The notes beneath the pieces were generated by a model. It was not told the origin of the DNA. It worked only from the letters and a program-made list of their open reading frames with translations, and searched no databases. Shown in pieces: positions 1 through 8,778 of a stretch of 64,000 bases of DNA (positions are counted from its first letter, which is position 1; the number at the start of each line of letters is the position of its first letter). The stretch is from Blastocatellia bacterium (lineage in GTDB: Bacteria > Acidobacteriota > Blastocatellia > Chloracidobacteriales > JADJPF01): positions 124,001-188,000 of the forward strand of contig JADJPF010000011.1 of NCBI GenBank assembly GCA_016713405.1, in the 5' to 3' direction. The position numbers and the translations under genes are program-made.

Positions 1-1
1 A

Positions 2-1042
2 CATAATCCAGCCTCACTTGCAGCTTCGGCCCGCCTATCAGTAGGAGAATTAATTAAATCTGGCACAACTTCAGCTTTGACTATGGAAACTGTTCATCAT
101 ACAGAAACGGTTTTAGAAACTGTTGAAAAAACAGGGTTTAGAGCCATTATTGGTAAATGTATGATGGATAAAGGGTTAGGCGTTCCTAGTAGATTAGCAG
201 AAAATACAAAAGATTCTCTAAAAGCTTCTTTAGATTTAATCGAGTCCTGGCATAGCCCTAGCGGACGGGTACGCTATTGTTTTGCACCTCGTTTTGCTGT
301 TTCTTGCACTCAAGAACTGCTTGAAACAGTTGCTAGTATTGCTAAAGAAAAGGAAATGATAGTTCATACTCATGCTTCAGAGAATCGCCGAGAAATTGAA
401 GTAGTAGAAAGCGAAACAGGACTTCGTAACATAGAATATTTGCAAAAAGTTGGTCTAGCAGGTAAAAATGTTGCTCTAGCTCATTGCATCCACGTAAATG
501 ACCGCGAGCAACAAATCTTAGCAGAAACTAACACGCATGTTTTACATTGTCCTTCATCAAACTTAAAACTAGGCTCAGGCGTTGCACCTATAACAGATAT
601 GCTAGCTAAAGGTGTTTCTGTTTCTATTGGCGCAGATGGCGCACCTTGTAATAATAATATAGATATTTTTAAGGAAATGCGCCTAGCAGCACTACTACAA
701 AAAATGCAGTATGGTTCTACTGCCCTGCCTGCAAGAACCGCTTTTTATTTGGCTACATTAGCTGGTGCCAAAGCCCTAGGCTTAGAAAAAGAAATAGGCT
801 CAATTGAAATTGGTAAACGTGCTGACATCATTATTGTTAACCTAAATAAGTTACATTGTACCCCTACACCAGACCTACTTTCTACGTTAGTATACTCAGC
901 TAATGCTAGTGATGTGGAGACAGTTTTAATTGATGGTCAAATTGTAATGAAAGACCAGCAACTACAAATAATGGATGAAAAAGAAGTTATTGCCACAGCC
1001 CACCAAGAATATAAGCATTTAGTAAAACGTGCAGGTATTTAG
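2..1042 (+). CDS. Amidohydrolase, MTA/SAH deaminase-like (5' end outside window)
   Basis: Cytosolic metal-dependent hydrolase of the TrzA/ATZ/MTA-SAH deaminase branch of the amidohydrolase superfamily, probably deaminating an adenine- or guanine-type purine derivative. The reading frame is open to the first bases of the window and already reads like the family (ELIKSGTTSA just before position 77), so the gene is cut by the left edge and the TTG at 77 is not its start. The first metal-binding HxH is therefore missing. Visible family motifs are VHTHASEN, VALAHCIH and GADGAPCNNN, which supply the later His and Asp ligands, and the C-terminal GKRADIIIV segment that closes the small beta-sandwich. 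Exact substrate cannot be told from sequence. Its TAG stop (1040-1042) lies at the very edge of a repeat element that begins at 1043. Confidence 0.85.
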   Translation, partial: HNPASLAASARLSVGELIKSGTTSALTMETVHHTETVLETVEKTGFRAIIGKCMMDKGLGVPSRLAENTKDSLKASLDLIESWHSPSGRVRYCFAPRFAVSCTQELLETVASIAKEKEMIVHTHASENRREIEVVESETGLRNIEYLQKVGLAGKNVALAHCIHVNDREQQILAETNTHVLHCPSSNLKLGSGVAPITDMLAKGVSVSIGADGAPCNNNIDIFKEMRLAALLQKMQYGSTALPARTAFYLATLAGAKALGLEKEIGSIEIGKRADIIIVNLNKLHCTPTPDLLSTLVYSANASDVETVLIDGQIVMKDQQLQIMDEKEVIATAHQEYKHLVKRAGI

Positions 1043-1251
1043 TACAGCGTAAACTAAGTTTTTTGACATTTTTATTTCTTAAAGCCCCAGAGGGGCGAAA
1101 TAAATGTAGCCTAGGGTTTCAACCCTAGGAAATAATAGTTAAGTCTCTTTAAGCCCTGTAAGGGCAACATAGTCTTTTAATACTAAGAAAATACTATATC
1201 GCCCCGTTGGGGCTTAAGATTAAAATATCAGAAAATTTAGTTTACAGAGTA
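1043..1251. repeat. Composite palindromic repeat, copy A, with terminal inverted repeats
   Basis: About 209 bp bounded by imperfect terminal inverted repeats (TACAGCGTAAACTAAGTTTT on the left; the reverse complement of the right end reads TACTCTGTAAACTAAATTTT, 16 of 20 matching). TTTAG is present directly outside both ends (1038-1042 and 1252-1256), as a 5-bp target duplication would be. Inside are four short palindromes: GCCCC-AGA-GGGGC (1084-1096), CCTAGGGTTTCAACCCTAGG (1110-1129), GCCCT-GTA-AGGGC (1153-1165) and GCCCCGTTGGGGC (1201-1213). Two related copies are at 25434-25711 and 49020-49222. It encodes nothing. It occupies most of the 363-bp gap between the deaminase and the receptor gene; the remaining 1252-1405 is AT-rich leader of the receptor gene. 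Confidence 0.75.
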
Positions 1252-1405
1252 TTTAGCATAATTTTCTTATTAAATTTATAAATTGCACATTACAAAAAAT
1301 TAGTTAAAAATAATTGTCACCCTTTGCTTCTGTCCAAGTTCCAAGATAAGCTAAAATCAATTATTATAAATAAATATAGTCAATTTTATTATTTCGAGGC
1401 CGATA

Positions 1406-2824
1406 ATGTTTTTTATTCGGACAGTAGCTTTATTTTTATTAATTGGCACTAATTTTTTTATTTGTTTGACACCACTAGTTTTAGCGCAAACAGGGGCTAC
1501 AACTGGCACAATAACGGGAGTTATCCAGGATCGGACAAATGCTGTAATTTCTGGAGCAAAAATAACGGCTCGACAGGTGGAAACAAATTTAACTTATGAA
1601 GTAGTTTCTGAGGAAAAAGGAAACTATATTTTTGCACAGCTTCCACCGGGAAAATATGAAATTATTGCTCAAGCAACTGGTTTTACTAATGTTAAAGAAG
1701 TTGTAATTTTAACTTTAGGGACTACTGCACTTATAGATTTTTTCATGGATATTGCTGGCACAGACCCAAATGTTATTTTGGTTACTGTTAATCAAAATCT
1801 TGAGCCAAAAACAGAAAGTAGCACAAATATTGAACAAGCTCGGATTGAAGGATTACCCTCCCAACAGCGTAATTTTTTAGACTTTTCAATTATTTCTCCT
1901 CGTGTTTTAGCTGATAGATTGCCGTCAAATGGCGTTGTTGCAACTTCTGGAATTTCTGCTAATAGTCAATCGGCTAGATTTAATAATATTACTATAGATG
2001 GTCTGGATAATAATGATCACGTAAGCGGTGCAGCGCGTTCATCATTTGGACAAGATGCTGTACAAGAGTTTCAAGTAATTACAGATAGCTACAGTGCAGA
2101 GTTTGGAAGGGTTTTAGGAGGAATTGTTAATATTGTAACTCGTGGCGGGACAAATGAATTTCGAGGAGAAAGCTTTTTTCTTAACCGAAATGATGCTGTT
2201 GCTGCTCGTGATGTTTTTGCACGTAAAAAACAAGCTCTAAATCAATATCAATTTGGAGCTTTATTTAGTGGGCCTATAAAAAAAGATAAGACATTTTTAT
2301 TTACTTCTTTTGAGCGTTTAACTGCTGAACAAAGCAATATTGTTACTCTAAGCCAAGATGCAATTAGAGTAACTCAAAATGAAGGATTTAACTTAAGAAA
2401 TGGGATAGTTACTTATGCCGTTGGTACAACTTCAGTGCTTGCTAGAGTGGATAGCCAGCTTTCTCCTAACAGTACATTGTGGGTTCGCTACAATGGAGGC
2501 TTTAACTATGATGGATCGTTTCAAGACTTCCGAGGGTTAATTGCTGAAACTGCTGGAGGAATACAAAGACTTTCTGATAATACAATTGCTGCAAGCAATA
2601 CTTATATAAGTACAAAATTTAATTTAGTTAATGAAGCGCGGCTGCTTTTTAGCCGGCGGGATCAGGATATTTTGCCTATTGATGAAAATGGCCCACAAAT
2701 TCAACTTGATGCTGTTGAGGGGGAATTTTGTTTGGGCGGAATGTTTTGCTACCACAACTTAGAGAAGAAAATGTTTATCAATTTGTTGATAATATTTCTT
2801 TGCCAAGAAATCGCCATCAAATAA
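1406..2824 (+). CDS. TonB-dependent receptor (Oar-like), N-terminal part, frameshifted
   Basis: N-terminal portion of a large outer-membrane TonB-dependent receptor. Residues 1-27 are a signal peptide ending in LVLAQ. Residues about 33-110 are a carboxypeptidase-regulatory-like beta-sandwich (GVIQDRTNAVISGAKITA...), typical of Oar-type receptors in Acidobacteriota and Myxococcota. It is followed by a plug domain (NNITIDGLDNNDHV, QEFQVITDSYSAEFGR, GGIVNIVTRGGTN) and the first barrel strands. The start has a GAGG ribosome site at about 1396. The native frame is lost near the G5 run at 2719-2723; the last ~30 residues printed in this frame are out of register and the protein continues in the next entry. 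One missing base restores a single ~1000-residue protein spanning 1406-4410, normal for the family. Substrate unknown. Confidence 0.85.
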   Translation: MFFIRTVALFLLIGTNFFICLTPLVLAQTGATTGTITGVIQDRTNAVISGAKITARQVETNLTYEVVSEEKGNYIFAQLPPGKYEIIAQATGFTNVKEVVILTLGTTALIDFFMDIAGTDPNVILVTVNQNLEPKTESSTNIEQARIEGLPSQQRNFLDFSIISPRVLADRLPSNGVVATSGISANSQSARFNNITIDGLDNNDHVSGAARSSFGQDAVQEFQVITDSYSAEFGRVLGGIVNIVTRGGTNEFRGESFFLNRNDAVAARDVFARKKQALNQYQFGALFSGPIKKDKTFLFTSFERLTAEQSNIVTLSQDAIRVTQNEGFNLRNGIVTYAVGTTSVLARVDSQLSPNSTLWVRYNGGFNYDGSFQDFRGLIAETAGGIQRLSDNTIAASNTYISTKFNLVNEARLLFSRRDQDILPIDENGPQIQLDAVEGEFCLGGMFCYHNLEKKMFINLLIIFLCQEIAIK

Positions 2825-4410
2825 AGTTTGGAGTAGATATTTTTTACTCTAATTTAGGTAAATTTTCTTTACCTTCTCTAAAAGCTGGTGCTGCAATTTT
2901 TAATATGTTTGATATAAACATGGCACTTGGAATTTCTGTTCCTGGACGAGTTTTAATGCCTTTTAACGCTTTTTCTCCAGCAGAGCGTAACTTTAACCAA
3001 AGACAGGACTTAAAACTATTAAGGATAGTGCTAGAAAGCAGATTTTCAGATTTTCCTAGAGGGTTACCAATACAAAATTTAGCTATTCCAATAGGTTTTA
3101 CTCAAAGCTTTGGTAATGCTGAAAGTGCTAGTGATTACAAGTTTTTTTCTACATATTTTCAAGATGATATAAGGGTACGTCCTAATTTAATTATCAAAGC
3201 AGGTCTAAGGTATGACCTTAATATTGTAAGGTTTTCTCCTAGGTCAAAATTAAGCTTTAGTCCTAGGTTGGCTATTGCTTATCAGCCTACTAAATTGCCT
3301 AAAGCTAATATTAGGGCAGCTTATGGTATTTTTGTTGGTGCGCCTTTAGCTGGTGTAATACTTACGGCAGAACTTTCTGGTAGATTGACTAATCTTACTT
3401 TTCCTTTTCCTTTTTCTATTCTTGCTTTTAACCAGCCAGGAAGACGCTTTGCTATAGGTAATGAAATCCCAAAGGAATTTAGAAGACTAGCCATTCCTCA
3501 GCTTTCACAAAATTTTGCTATAGATAATAATTTGCGTGATAGCTATGCTCAACAAGCCACTTTAGCCATAGATTATACCTTTAACCCAGTAACTAAGCTT
3601 TCCTTAAGTTACAACTTTGTTCGTGGAATAAAACTTTTTGGATCAAGAGATATTAACCCTATTGTTAGGCCAATTTTGGGCGATCCTATACAAAGCGCGA
3701 TAAGAGGACGTGTTAACCCATCAAGAGGAAGTATTTTTGAATTAGAATCAGCTTTTGATAGCTATTATCATGCTTTTACTGTTTCCTTAGACCGACGCTT
3801 TAACAACCGTTTTAGCCTTCTTACACATTATACTTTTTCTAAAGCTATTGATAATACTGTAGACTTTTTCCCATTATTTCAAGAAATAGCTAACCCTTTA
3901 CAACCAGGTTTAGAGCGAGGGCTTTCTATTCAAGATGTACGGAGTCGATTAGTTTCGACAGGTGTTTGGGACTTAAATTATAGTAAAAATGTTTTTTTAA
4001 GAAATTTTCGTCTTTCTACAATTATTAGTCTTAATTCGGGCCGTCCTTATAACTTGCTTGCAGGTGTAGATTTAGATCGTAGCGGAGACACTCCACCAAG
4101 AGATCGACCTGCTTTTTTAGGAAGAAATGTTGGTATTACACCAGGTTTTGCTACTGTAGACCTTCGTTTAACTCGTAATTTTTCTGTCAAAGAAACCTAT
4201 CGTATCCAAGCTTTTATTGAAGGCTTTAATTTATTTAATAGAGTAAATATAGATCCTAATCAAATTAACCGAGTCTTTTTACCAATTAGAAGAACTCGTA
4301 GTTTTATGCTTCCACCAGTAGAAAATGGTCGTTTTATTGCTCCACCAGCAAATTTTCGAGGTGCTTTTCCTGCTCGTCAAATACAGTTAGGTTTGCGGCT
4401 CTCTTTTTAA
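2728..4410 (+). CDS. TonB-dependent receptor (Oar-like), C-terminal barrel part
   Basis: Continuation of the receptor that begins at 1406, in the frame reached by adding one base near 2719-2723. The first in-register residues are ILFGRNVLLPQ and there is no ribosome site at 2728, so this is not a separate gene. It contains repeated amphipathic barrel strands (YFQDDIRVRPNLIIKAGLRYD, SYAQQATLAIDY, SLDRRFNNRFSLLTHYTFSKA, FSVKETYRIQAFIEGFNLFNR) and ends in RQIQLGLRLSF, a terminal outer-membrane strand with a C-terminal Phe for BAM recognition. An intact C-terminal half with normal family features argues that the break is recent or is a consensus error. Confidence 0.85.
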   Translation: MFGRNVLLPQLREENVYQFVDNISLPRNRHQIKFGVDIFYSNLGKFSLPSLKAGAAIFNMFDINMALGISVPGRVLMPFNAFSPAERNFNQRQDLKLLRIVLESRFSDFPRGLPIQNLAIPIGFTQSFGNAESASDYKFFSTYFQDDIRVRPNLIIKAGLRYDLNIVRFSPRSKLSFSPRLAIAYQPTKLPKANIRAAYGIFVGAPLAGVILTAELSGRLTNLTFPFPFSILAFNQPGRRFAIGNEIPKEFRRLAIPQLSQNFAIDNNLRDSYAQQATLAIDYTFNPVTKLSLSYNFVRGIKLFGSRDINPIVRPILGDPIQSAIRGRVNPSRGSIFELESAFDSYYHAFTVSLDRRFNNRFSLLTHYTFSKAIDNTVDFFPLFQEIANPLQPGLERGLSIQDVRSRLVSTGVWDLNYSKNVFLRNFRLSTIISLNSGRPYNLLAGVDLDRSGDTPPRDRPAFLGRNVGITPGFATVDLRLTRNFSVKETYRIQAFIEGFNLFNRVNIDPNQINRVFLPIRRTRSFMLPPVENGRFIAPPANFRGAFPARQIQLGLRLSF

Positions 4411-4434
4411 AATTTCGAGGAAAATTAAAAGTTT

Positions 4435-4481
4435 GTTAACTATTAGTAAATACAAGTAAATAAAGTTAACTAATAGCAAAT
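4435..4481. promoter_or_regulatory. Pair of 17-bp direct repeats upstream of kynU
   Basis: GTTAACTATTAGTAAAT (4435-4451) and GTTAACTAATAGCAAAT (4465-4481) match at 15 of 17 positions and start exactly 30 bp apart, i.e. close to three helical turns, in the 161-bp gap between the receptor stop and the kynureninase start. Each begins with the palindrome GTTAAC. This spacing would suit a regulator binding as a tandem dimer, but no regulator gene is adjacent and the role is inferred only from position. The two units can also pair weakly as a hairpin, so a terminator function for the receptor gene is an alternative. Confidence 0.3.
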
Positions 4482-4571
4482 TTTCTGGTTTGCACTCAGT
4501 TCTAGCAATGATAAAATCGCCGCTAAAGAAACAACAATTTATTTATAACAAACTTAAAAAGGAAAAATATC

Positions 4572-5111
4572 ATGTCTGATGATCTATTAGAGTGGCGTAA
4601 AGAATTTCCAATCCTAGAAAAGACTGTCTATATGGTCAGCCATTCTCTAGGGGCAATGCCACGCAGGGTTTATGAAAAATTGAATGAATTTGCAGATATG
4701 TGGGCTAGTCGTGGTGTACGGGCTTGGACTGAAGGTTGGTGGGATATGCCAATAACAGTTGGTGATAAAGTTGGCAAAATTATAGGTGCTAACCCAGGCG
4801 AAGTTGCAATGCACCAAAATGTTTCTATAGCTCAATCTTTGATTATTTCTTGCTTTCAACCTACTACAAAACGAAACAAGGTTGTTTATTCATCTCTAAA
4901 TTTTCCTAGTGTAATGTATGTTTATGAGTCTTTTGCCCGTGATGGTCGCTTTCGTATTAATGTTGTAGAATCCGATGATGGGATGACGGTTTCGCTAGAA
5001 AAAATGTTAGCTGCTATAGATGAACAAACTTTGCTAGTTCCTATTTCACATGTTTTATTTAAGAGTTCTTTTCTACAAGATGCAAAAGCTATTATTAAAC
5101 GCGCAACATGA
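4572..5111 (+). CDS. kynU: Kynureninase, N-terminal part (frameshifted)
   Basis: N-terminal half of a class V (fold type I) PLP aminotransferase-family enzyme, best read as kynureninase, which cleaves kynurenine or 3-hydroxykynurenine to (hydroxy)anthranilate and alanine. Family-like features are LGAMPRRVYEKL, the RGVRAWTEGWWDMP segment and VPISHVLFKSSF. The call is strengthened by the tryptophan 2,3-dioxygenase gene two genes downstream. The start follows an AAGGAA ribosome site. The frame is lost near 5096-5104: removing one A from GCAACAT gives ...KRA-HEVGAYVIL, which joins it to the next entry for a ~398-residue protein, the usual length. Confidence 0.8.
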   Translation: MSDDLLEWRKEFPILEKTVYMVSHSLGAMPRRVYEKLNEFADMWASRGVRAWTEGWWDMPITVGDKVGKIIGANPGEVAMHQNVSIAQSLIISCFQPTTKRNKVVYSSLNFPSVMYVYESFARDGRFRINVVESDDGMTVSLEKMLAAIDEQTLLVPISHVLFKSSFLQDAKAIIKRAT

Positions 5112-5766
5112 AGTTGGTGCTTATGTAATTTTAGATACATATCAATCTGCTGGTACTGTTCCAATTAATGTTAAAGATTTAGATGTAGATTTTGTTGTTG
5201 GAGGCTCAGTTAAATGGCTTTGCGGTGGCCCTGGTGCAGGTTATCTTTATGTCCGACCAGATTTACGAGATAGCCTAGAGCCACGCACTACAGGCTGGCA
5301 AGCCCATCAAGACCCATTTGCTTTTGAAACCGGAGCAATTCGCTATGCTCCAAATGCTTTCCGATTTTTGCATGGCTCACCTCATATTCCTTGTCTTTAT
5401 AGTGCGCAGGCTGGTTACGATATTGTTAATGAAATTGGTGTAGAACGTATTAGGGCAAAATCTACTCGTCAAACTACTTGGTTAATTAATTCTGCTTTAG
5501 AACAAGGTTGGCGTGTACCAACACCGCGAAACCCAAATGAACGCGGAGGAGCAGTAGTTATTGATGTTAATAATGGTGCTGCTGTAACAAAAGAATTAAT
5601 TAGACGAGAAATTCTAGTAGATTATCGCCCTGGGGCAGGAATTCGTATTGCTCCGCATTTTTATACCAAAGACGAAGAGCTAGAAATTACAGTTAAAAAT
5701 ATTAAAGAAATTTTAGAAACTAATGCCTATGAAAAGCACTTATCTGCTGCTAATCTAAAAATGTAG
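5050..5766 (+). CDS. kynU: Kynureninase, C-terminal part with PLP lysine
   Basis: Second half of kynureninase in the shifted frame; authentic sequence begins about 5103 at HEVGAYVILDTYQSAG. It carries the PLP-binding Asp (LDTYQSAG), the Schiff-base lysine in VGGSVKWLCGGPGAG, and the C-terminal small domain (ILVDYRPGAGIRIAPHFYTK), whose Arg binds the substrate carboxylate. The first ~18 residues listed from 5050 are out-of-frame translation of the N-terminal half. It ends 6 bp before the histidine kinase gene, so the two are probably co-transcribed. Confidence 0.8.
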   Translation: MFYLRVLFYKMQKLLLNAQHEVGAYVILDTYQSAGTVPINVKDLDVDFVVGGSVKWLCGGPGAGYLYVRPDLRDSLEPRTTGWQAHQDPFAFETGAIRYAPNAFRFLHGSPHIPCLYSAQAGYDIVNEIGVERIRAKSTRQTTWLINSALEQGWRVPTPRNPNERGGAVVIDVNNGAAVTKELIRREILVDYRPGAGIRIAPHFYTKDEELEITVKNIKEILETNAYEKHLSAANLKM

Positions 5767-5772
5767 GTAAAA

Positions 5773-7791
5773 ATGCCAGCTAATAAAGAAGAACATCCAT
5801 TTTTTAGACCTTATTGCCTCTTAACAGGTCTTGGAGGAATGTTTTTACTTTTTTTTCTAACCAAATCCTGGACTAGTCAATTGCCGCTTTTTTCAGGAGA
5901 GTTTTGGCTACTTGCTTTGTTTGCCACTTTTTTAAGCACATTAGGCTTTAATATTGGCCGAGGCTCTTTGCATGTTTCTCTTACTTCGATTTTTGAAATA
6001 ATGTTACTTCTTTCTTTTGGCCCTCTGGCAACTATTTGGATTTCAGCTATAAGCTTTGCTGGTGGGCCAATTCTTAGATCTTTAGATCGTCTCTATATTC
6101 GCAAACTTCCATTACTAAGACCTTGGAATGATCAATTTTTTATTTCTGTTTTTAGTAGTGGTATGGCCGCTTTTATGTGGACTATTGGCAGTCTTACTTA
6201 TAAATTTTTAGGTTGTTCAGATTGTACTGCCATTAACTACATATTTAGCCTAGATTTAGCTATTCTGTTAGTAGTTACTATTGCTAATAATTTTACTAAC
6301 TCTATTTTTCTAGGGCTTTATCAAAAACTCTCTGGTAATTCTGTAAAAGAATTTTTTTCTAAAGACTTTTTATCTAGTGCAGGTTTTGAACTAGCTACAA
6401 CTCCTGTTGGTGTGCTACTAGCTGCTGTTTATCAAGTAATGGGCTGGGGTGCGCTGTTTTGGGCATTATTAATTCTTATCGCAGTAGGTGTTTTATTACG
6501 TGATCACTCAAACACTTTGGTAGATTTAGAAGAAAGGCTAACAGATTTAAGACTAATTAACCGCTTTGGCTATGCTGCCAATACATTGTTAAATAAAGAA
6601 GAACTCTTAAAACGAGTTTATCGAGAAGTTACAGATCTTTTTAATCCAACAACATTTACTATTGCATTATTTGACAGCGAAAATAATAAAATTGAAATAG
6701 CTTTAAGAATGGAAAAAGATGTTTTATGTGAAAAACAAGTTTTACCATTAAGTGAAGGTATTCTAAGCCATATAATTAATACTAAGAAAACTCTGCTTTG
6801 GCGTGATAGAGCAGAATGGAAAAACCTAAGACTTTCCTATGGTATAAGTCCTAATCATCCAATTCCTGAATCTTTTTTAGCTGTACCTGTATTAAATGGA
6901 AATGATGTTTTAGGTGTTATTGCAGTAGAAAAAGAGCAACCAAGAGCTTTTGATAGTAATGATCGTCGGTTGCTTTTTACCATTGCAGGCCAACTTGCTG
7001 GAGCAATTCGTAATGCTCGCCTTTATAATGAAATGGAAAAAAACTTTATTTCTATGCGTGAACTTAATCGCATGAAAGATGAGTTCCTTAATAATATTAG
7101 TCATGAACTGCGCACACCTCTAACTGTAATTATTGGCTGGGGGGAACTAATGGCTTATAGCCGACTCTCAGAAAAACAACATAATTCTGCTATAGAACAA
7201 ATTAATAAATCTTCTACTAGGCTACTTTATTTAGTAAATTCCTTACTAGATCTTTCTAAAATAGAAAAAGGCTCTTTTAGACTTGAGTTACAGAAAATCA
7301 ATGTTAATGATGCTATAAAAAATGCTGTTGAAGATAACACTATTGATGCTGTAGCTAAAAATATTGAAATAACTTGCCAACTAGCTTTAGATTTACCTTT
7401 TCTTTTTGCTGATCCTTTAAGATTGCAACAAATTGTTTCTAACCTAATTAATAATGCTGTGAAATTTACTAATAATGATGGTCTTATAGTAGTTCGTAGT
7501 GAAATGATAGAAAAAGAAGTTTTGATTAGCGTGTCCGATAATGGGATAGGTATAACGGAAGAAGTATTACCACATATATTTGAGAGATTTAGCCAAGCAG
7601 ATGCTTCAACGACTCGCAAATATGGAGGAGTTGGTATAGGTTTGACTTTAGTAAAAAAATTGGTGGAAATGCATGGAGGAAAAATTACAGTAGGAAGTGA
7701 GATAGGCAAAGGCAGTACCTTTAGTTTAATATTGCCGTTAGATAATGATTTTGTTAGGGCTAAACCTGCTGTAAAAGAAAAGACTGCTTAA
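5773..7791 (+). CDS. Membrane GAF-domain sensor histidine kinase
   Basis: A 672-residue hybrid of a multi-pass membrane sensor (roughly residues 1-240, six to eight hydrophobic segments resembling MASE-type input domains), a GAF domain (about 270-420), and a complete kinase core. The HisKA phospho-acceptor lies in ISHELRTPLTVIIGWGE, the N box in QQIVSNLINNAVKFT, G1 in VSDNGIGITEEV, the F box in HIFERFSQAD and G2 in GGVGIGLTLVKKL. There is no receiver domain or HAMP and no response regulator gene next to it. It starts 6 bp after kynU and stops 32 bp before kynA, so it is embedded in the tryptophan-degradation transcript. This placement suggests a link to tryptophan or its catabolites, but that is only positional. 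Confidence 0.9.
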   Translation: MPANKEEHPFFRPYCLLTGLGGMFLLFFLTKSWTSQLPLFSGEFWLLALFATFLSTLGFNIGRGSLHVSLTSIFEIMLLLSFGPLATIWISAISFAGGPILRSLDRLYIRKLPLLRPWNDQFFISVFSSGMAAFMWTIGSLTYKFLGCSDCTAINYIFSLDLAILLVVTIANNFTNSIFLGLYQKLSGNSVKEFFSKDFLSSAGFELATTPVGVLLAAVYQVMGWGALFWALLILIAVGVLLRDHSNTLVDLEERLTDLRLINRFGYAANTLLNKEELLKRVYREVTDLFNPTTFTIALFDSENNKIEIALRMEKDVLCEKQVLPLSEGILSHIINTKKTLLWRDRAEWKNLRLSYGISPNHPIPESFLAVPVLNGNDVLGVIAVEKEQPRAFDSNDRRLLFTIAGQLAGAIRNARLYNEMEKNFISMRELNRMKDEFLNNISHELRTPLTVIIGWGELMAYSRLSEKQHNSAIEQINKSSTRLLYLVNSLLDLSKIEKGSFRLELQKINVNDAIKNAVEDNTIDAVAKNIEITCQLALDLPFLFADPLRLQQIVSNLINNAVKFTNNDGLIVVRSEMIEKEVLISVSDNGIGITEEVLPHIFERFSQADASTTRKYGGVGIGLTLVKKLVEMHGGKITVGSEIGKGSTFSLILPLDNDFVRAKPAVKEKTA

Positions 7792-7823
7792 TTTAGATAT
7801 TAAAACTTTGGAGAATAAAAATA

Positions 7824-8669
7824 ATGCCAGGATACTTTGGGGCTAATATAGATGGAATAAAACCGCTTAACTATGATGAATACTTAAAAGTGCCTCAGTT
7901 AATTAATTTACAAGAATGCCGTTCTACACCTGCTCATCATGATGAAATGTTATTTATAATTATTCATCAAACTTATGAACTTTGGTTTAGGCTAATTTTG
8001 CATGAATGTGATTCGGCAATGATGGCAATGAAAAATGATGATTTATTTCTTGCAGAACGACAACTTGGGCGAGTAGTTGAAATTAATCGAATCTTAGTTC
8101 CTCAAATACATATTTTAGAAACTATGCTTCCAGTTGATTTTTTGGCTTTTAGAGATCACTTAAAACCCGCAAGTGGTTTTCAGTCAGCACAATTTCGAGA
8201 AGTAGAATTTAGTTGTGGATTAAAAGATGAGCGTATTTTAGGGGCATTTGCTGACCAACCCGAAGCATTAGAAAGACTTAAACAACGCTTAAACTCTCCA
8301 ACTCTAGCAGATGCTTTTTATCAACTGCTTGCTCGCCGAGGTTTTGATGTAACTGTCCCACCTCCAAGGTCTGAAAATGAAATTTGGAATAATTGGCAGG
8401 AAAAAGTAGTAAAAGAATTATTAAAGGTCTATCTTACACCTTCGCAACATTATGATATTTATAGGCTTGCAGAACGGTTAGTTGAAGTGGATGAATATAC
8501 TAATTTATGGCGATTTCATCATTTACGAATGGTGGAAAGAATGATTGGTAATAAATTTGGTACAGGTGGTAGCGAAGGAATTGGTTATCTACAACGCACT
8601 TTAGGTAATAAATTTTTTCCAGAACTTTGGCAAGTTCGCACTCATTTAGAAAAATTTAATAATAGCTAA
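7824..8669 (+). CDS. kynA: Tryptophan 2,3-dioxygenase
   Basis: Haem-dependent dioxygenase that opens the indole ring of L-tryptophan to give N-formylkynurenine, first step of the kynurenine pathway. The 281-residue length and all-helical sequence fit bacterial TDO. Diagnostic parts are HHDEMLFIIIHQTYELWF (active-site His and substrate pocket), PASGFQSAQFREVEF, LWRFHHLRMVERMIG (proximal haem His) and GTGGSEGIGYL, the mobile loop over the substrate. A GGAG ribosome site lies 11-14 bp upstream. It forms a functional pair with kynU; a kynurenine formamidase is not seen in the window. A strong hairpin follows the stop. Confidence 0.95.
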   Translation: MPGYFGANIDGIKPLNYDEYLKVPQLINLQECRSTPAHHDEMLFIIIHQTYELWFRLILHECDSAMMAMKNDDLFLAERQLGRVVEINRILVPQIHILETMLPVDFLAFRDHLKPASGFQSAQFREVEFSCGLKDERILGAFADQPEALERLKQRLNSPTLADAFYQLLARRGFDVTVPPPRSENEIWNNWQEKVVKELLKVYLTPSQHYDIYRLAERLVEVDEYTNLWRFHHLRMVERMIGNKFGTGGSEGIGYLQRTLGNKFFPELWQVRTHLEKFNNS

Positions 8670-8679
8670 AATAAAGATC

Positions 8680-8719
8680 ACAAACTTTAACTTAGTATGT
8701 TTGCTAAGTTAAAGTTTGT
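8680..8719 (+). terminator. Hairpin after kynA
   Basis: Perfect 16-bp inverted repeat: ACAAACTTTAACTTAG (8680-8695), 8-nt loop, then its exact complement (8704-8719). It starts 11 bp after the kynA stop. A long T run is absent, so termination may be only partial or factor-assisted. It sits between convergent genes. Confidence 0.6.
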
Positions 8720-8748
8720 GGTACTAGTAAAACAGCTTGGTAAATTAA

Positions 8749-8778
8749 TTGCCTAATGCTTTTAAGCTAATTAGGCAA
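8749..8778 (-). terminator. Hairpin overlapping the 3' end of the radical SAM gene
   Basis: TTGCCTAAT (8749-8757) pairs with ATTAGGCAA (8770-8778), with GCTTTTAAGC able to extend the pairing inside the loop. It overlaps the last codons and stop of the minus-strand gene ending at 8771 and probably terminates it. Confidence 0.45.

Noticed and set aside
1084..1213. CRISPR-like series of short repeats
   Set aside because: The units are different palindromes without constant repeats or spacers; they form one composite element.
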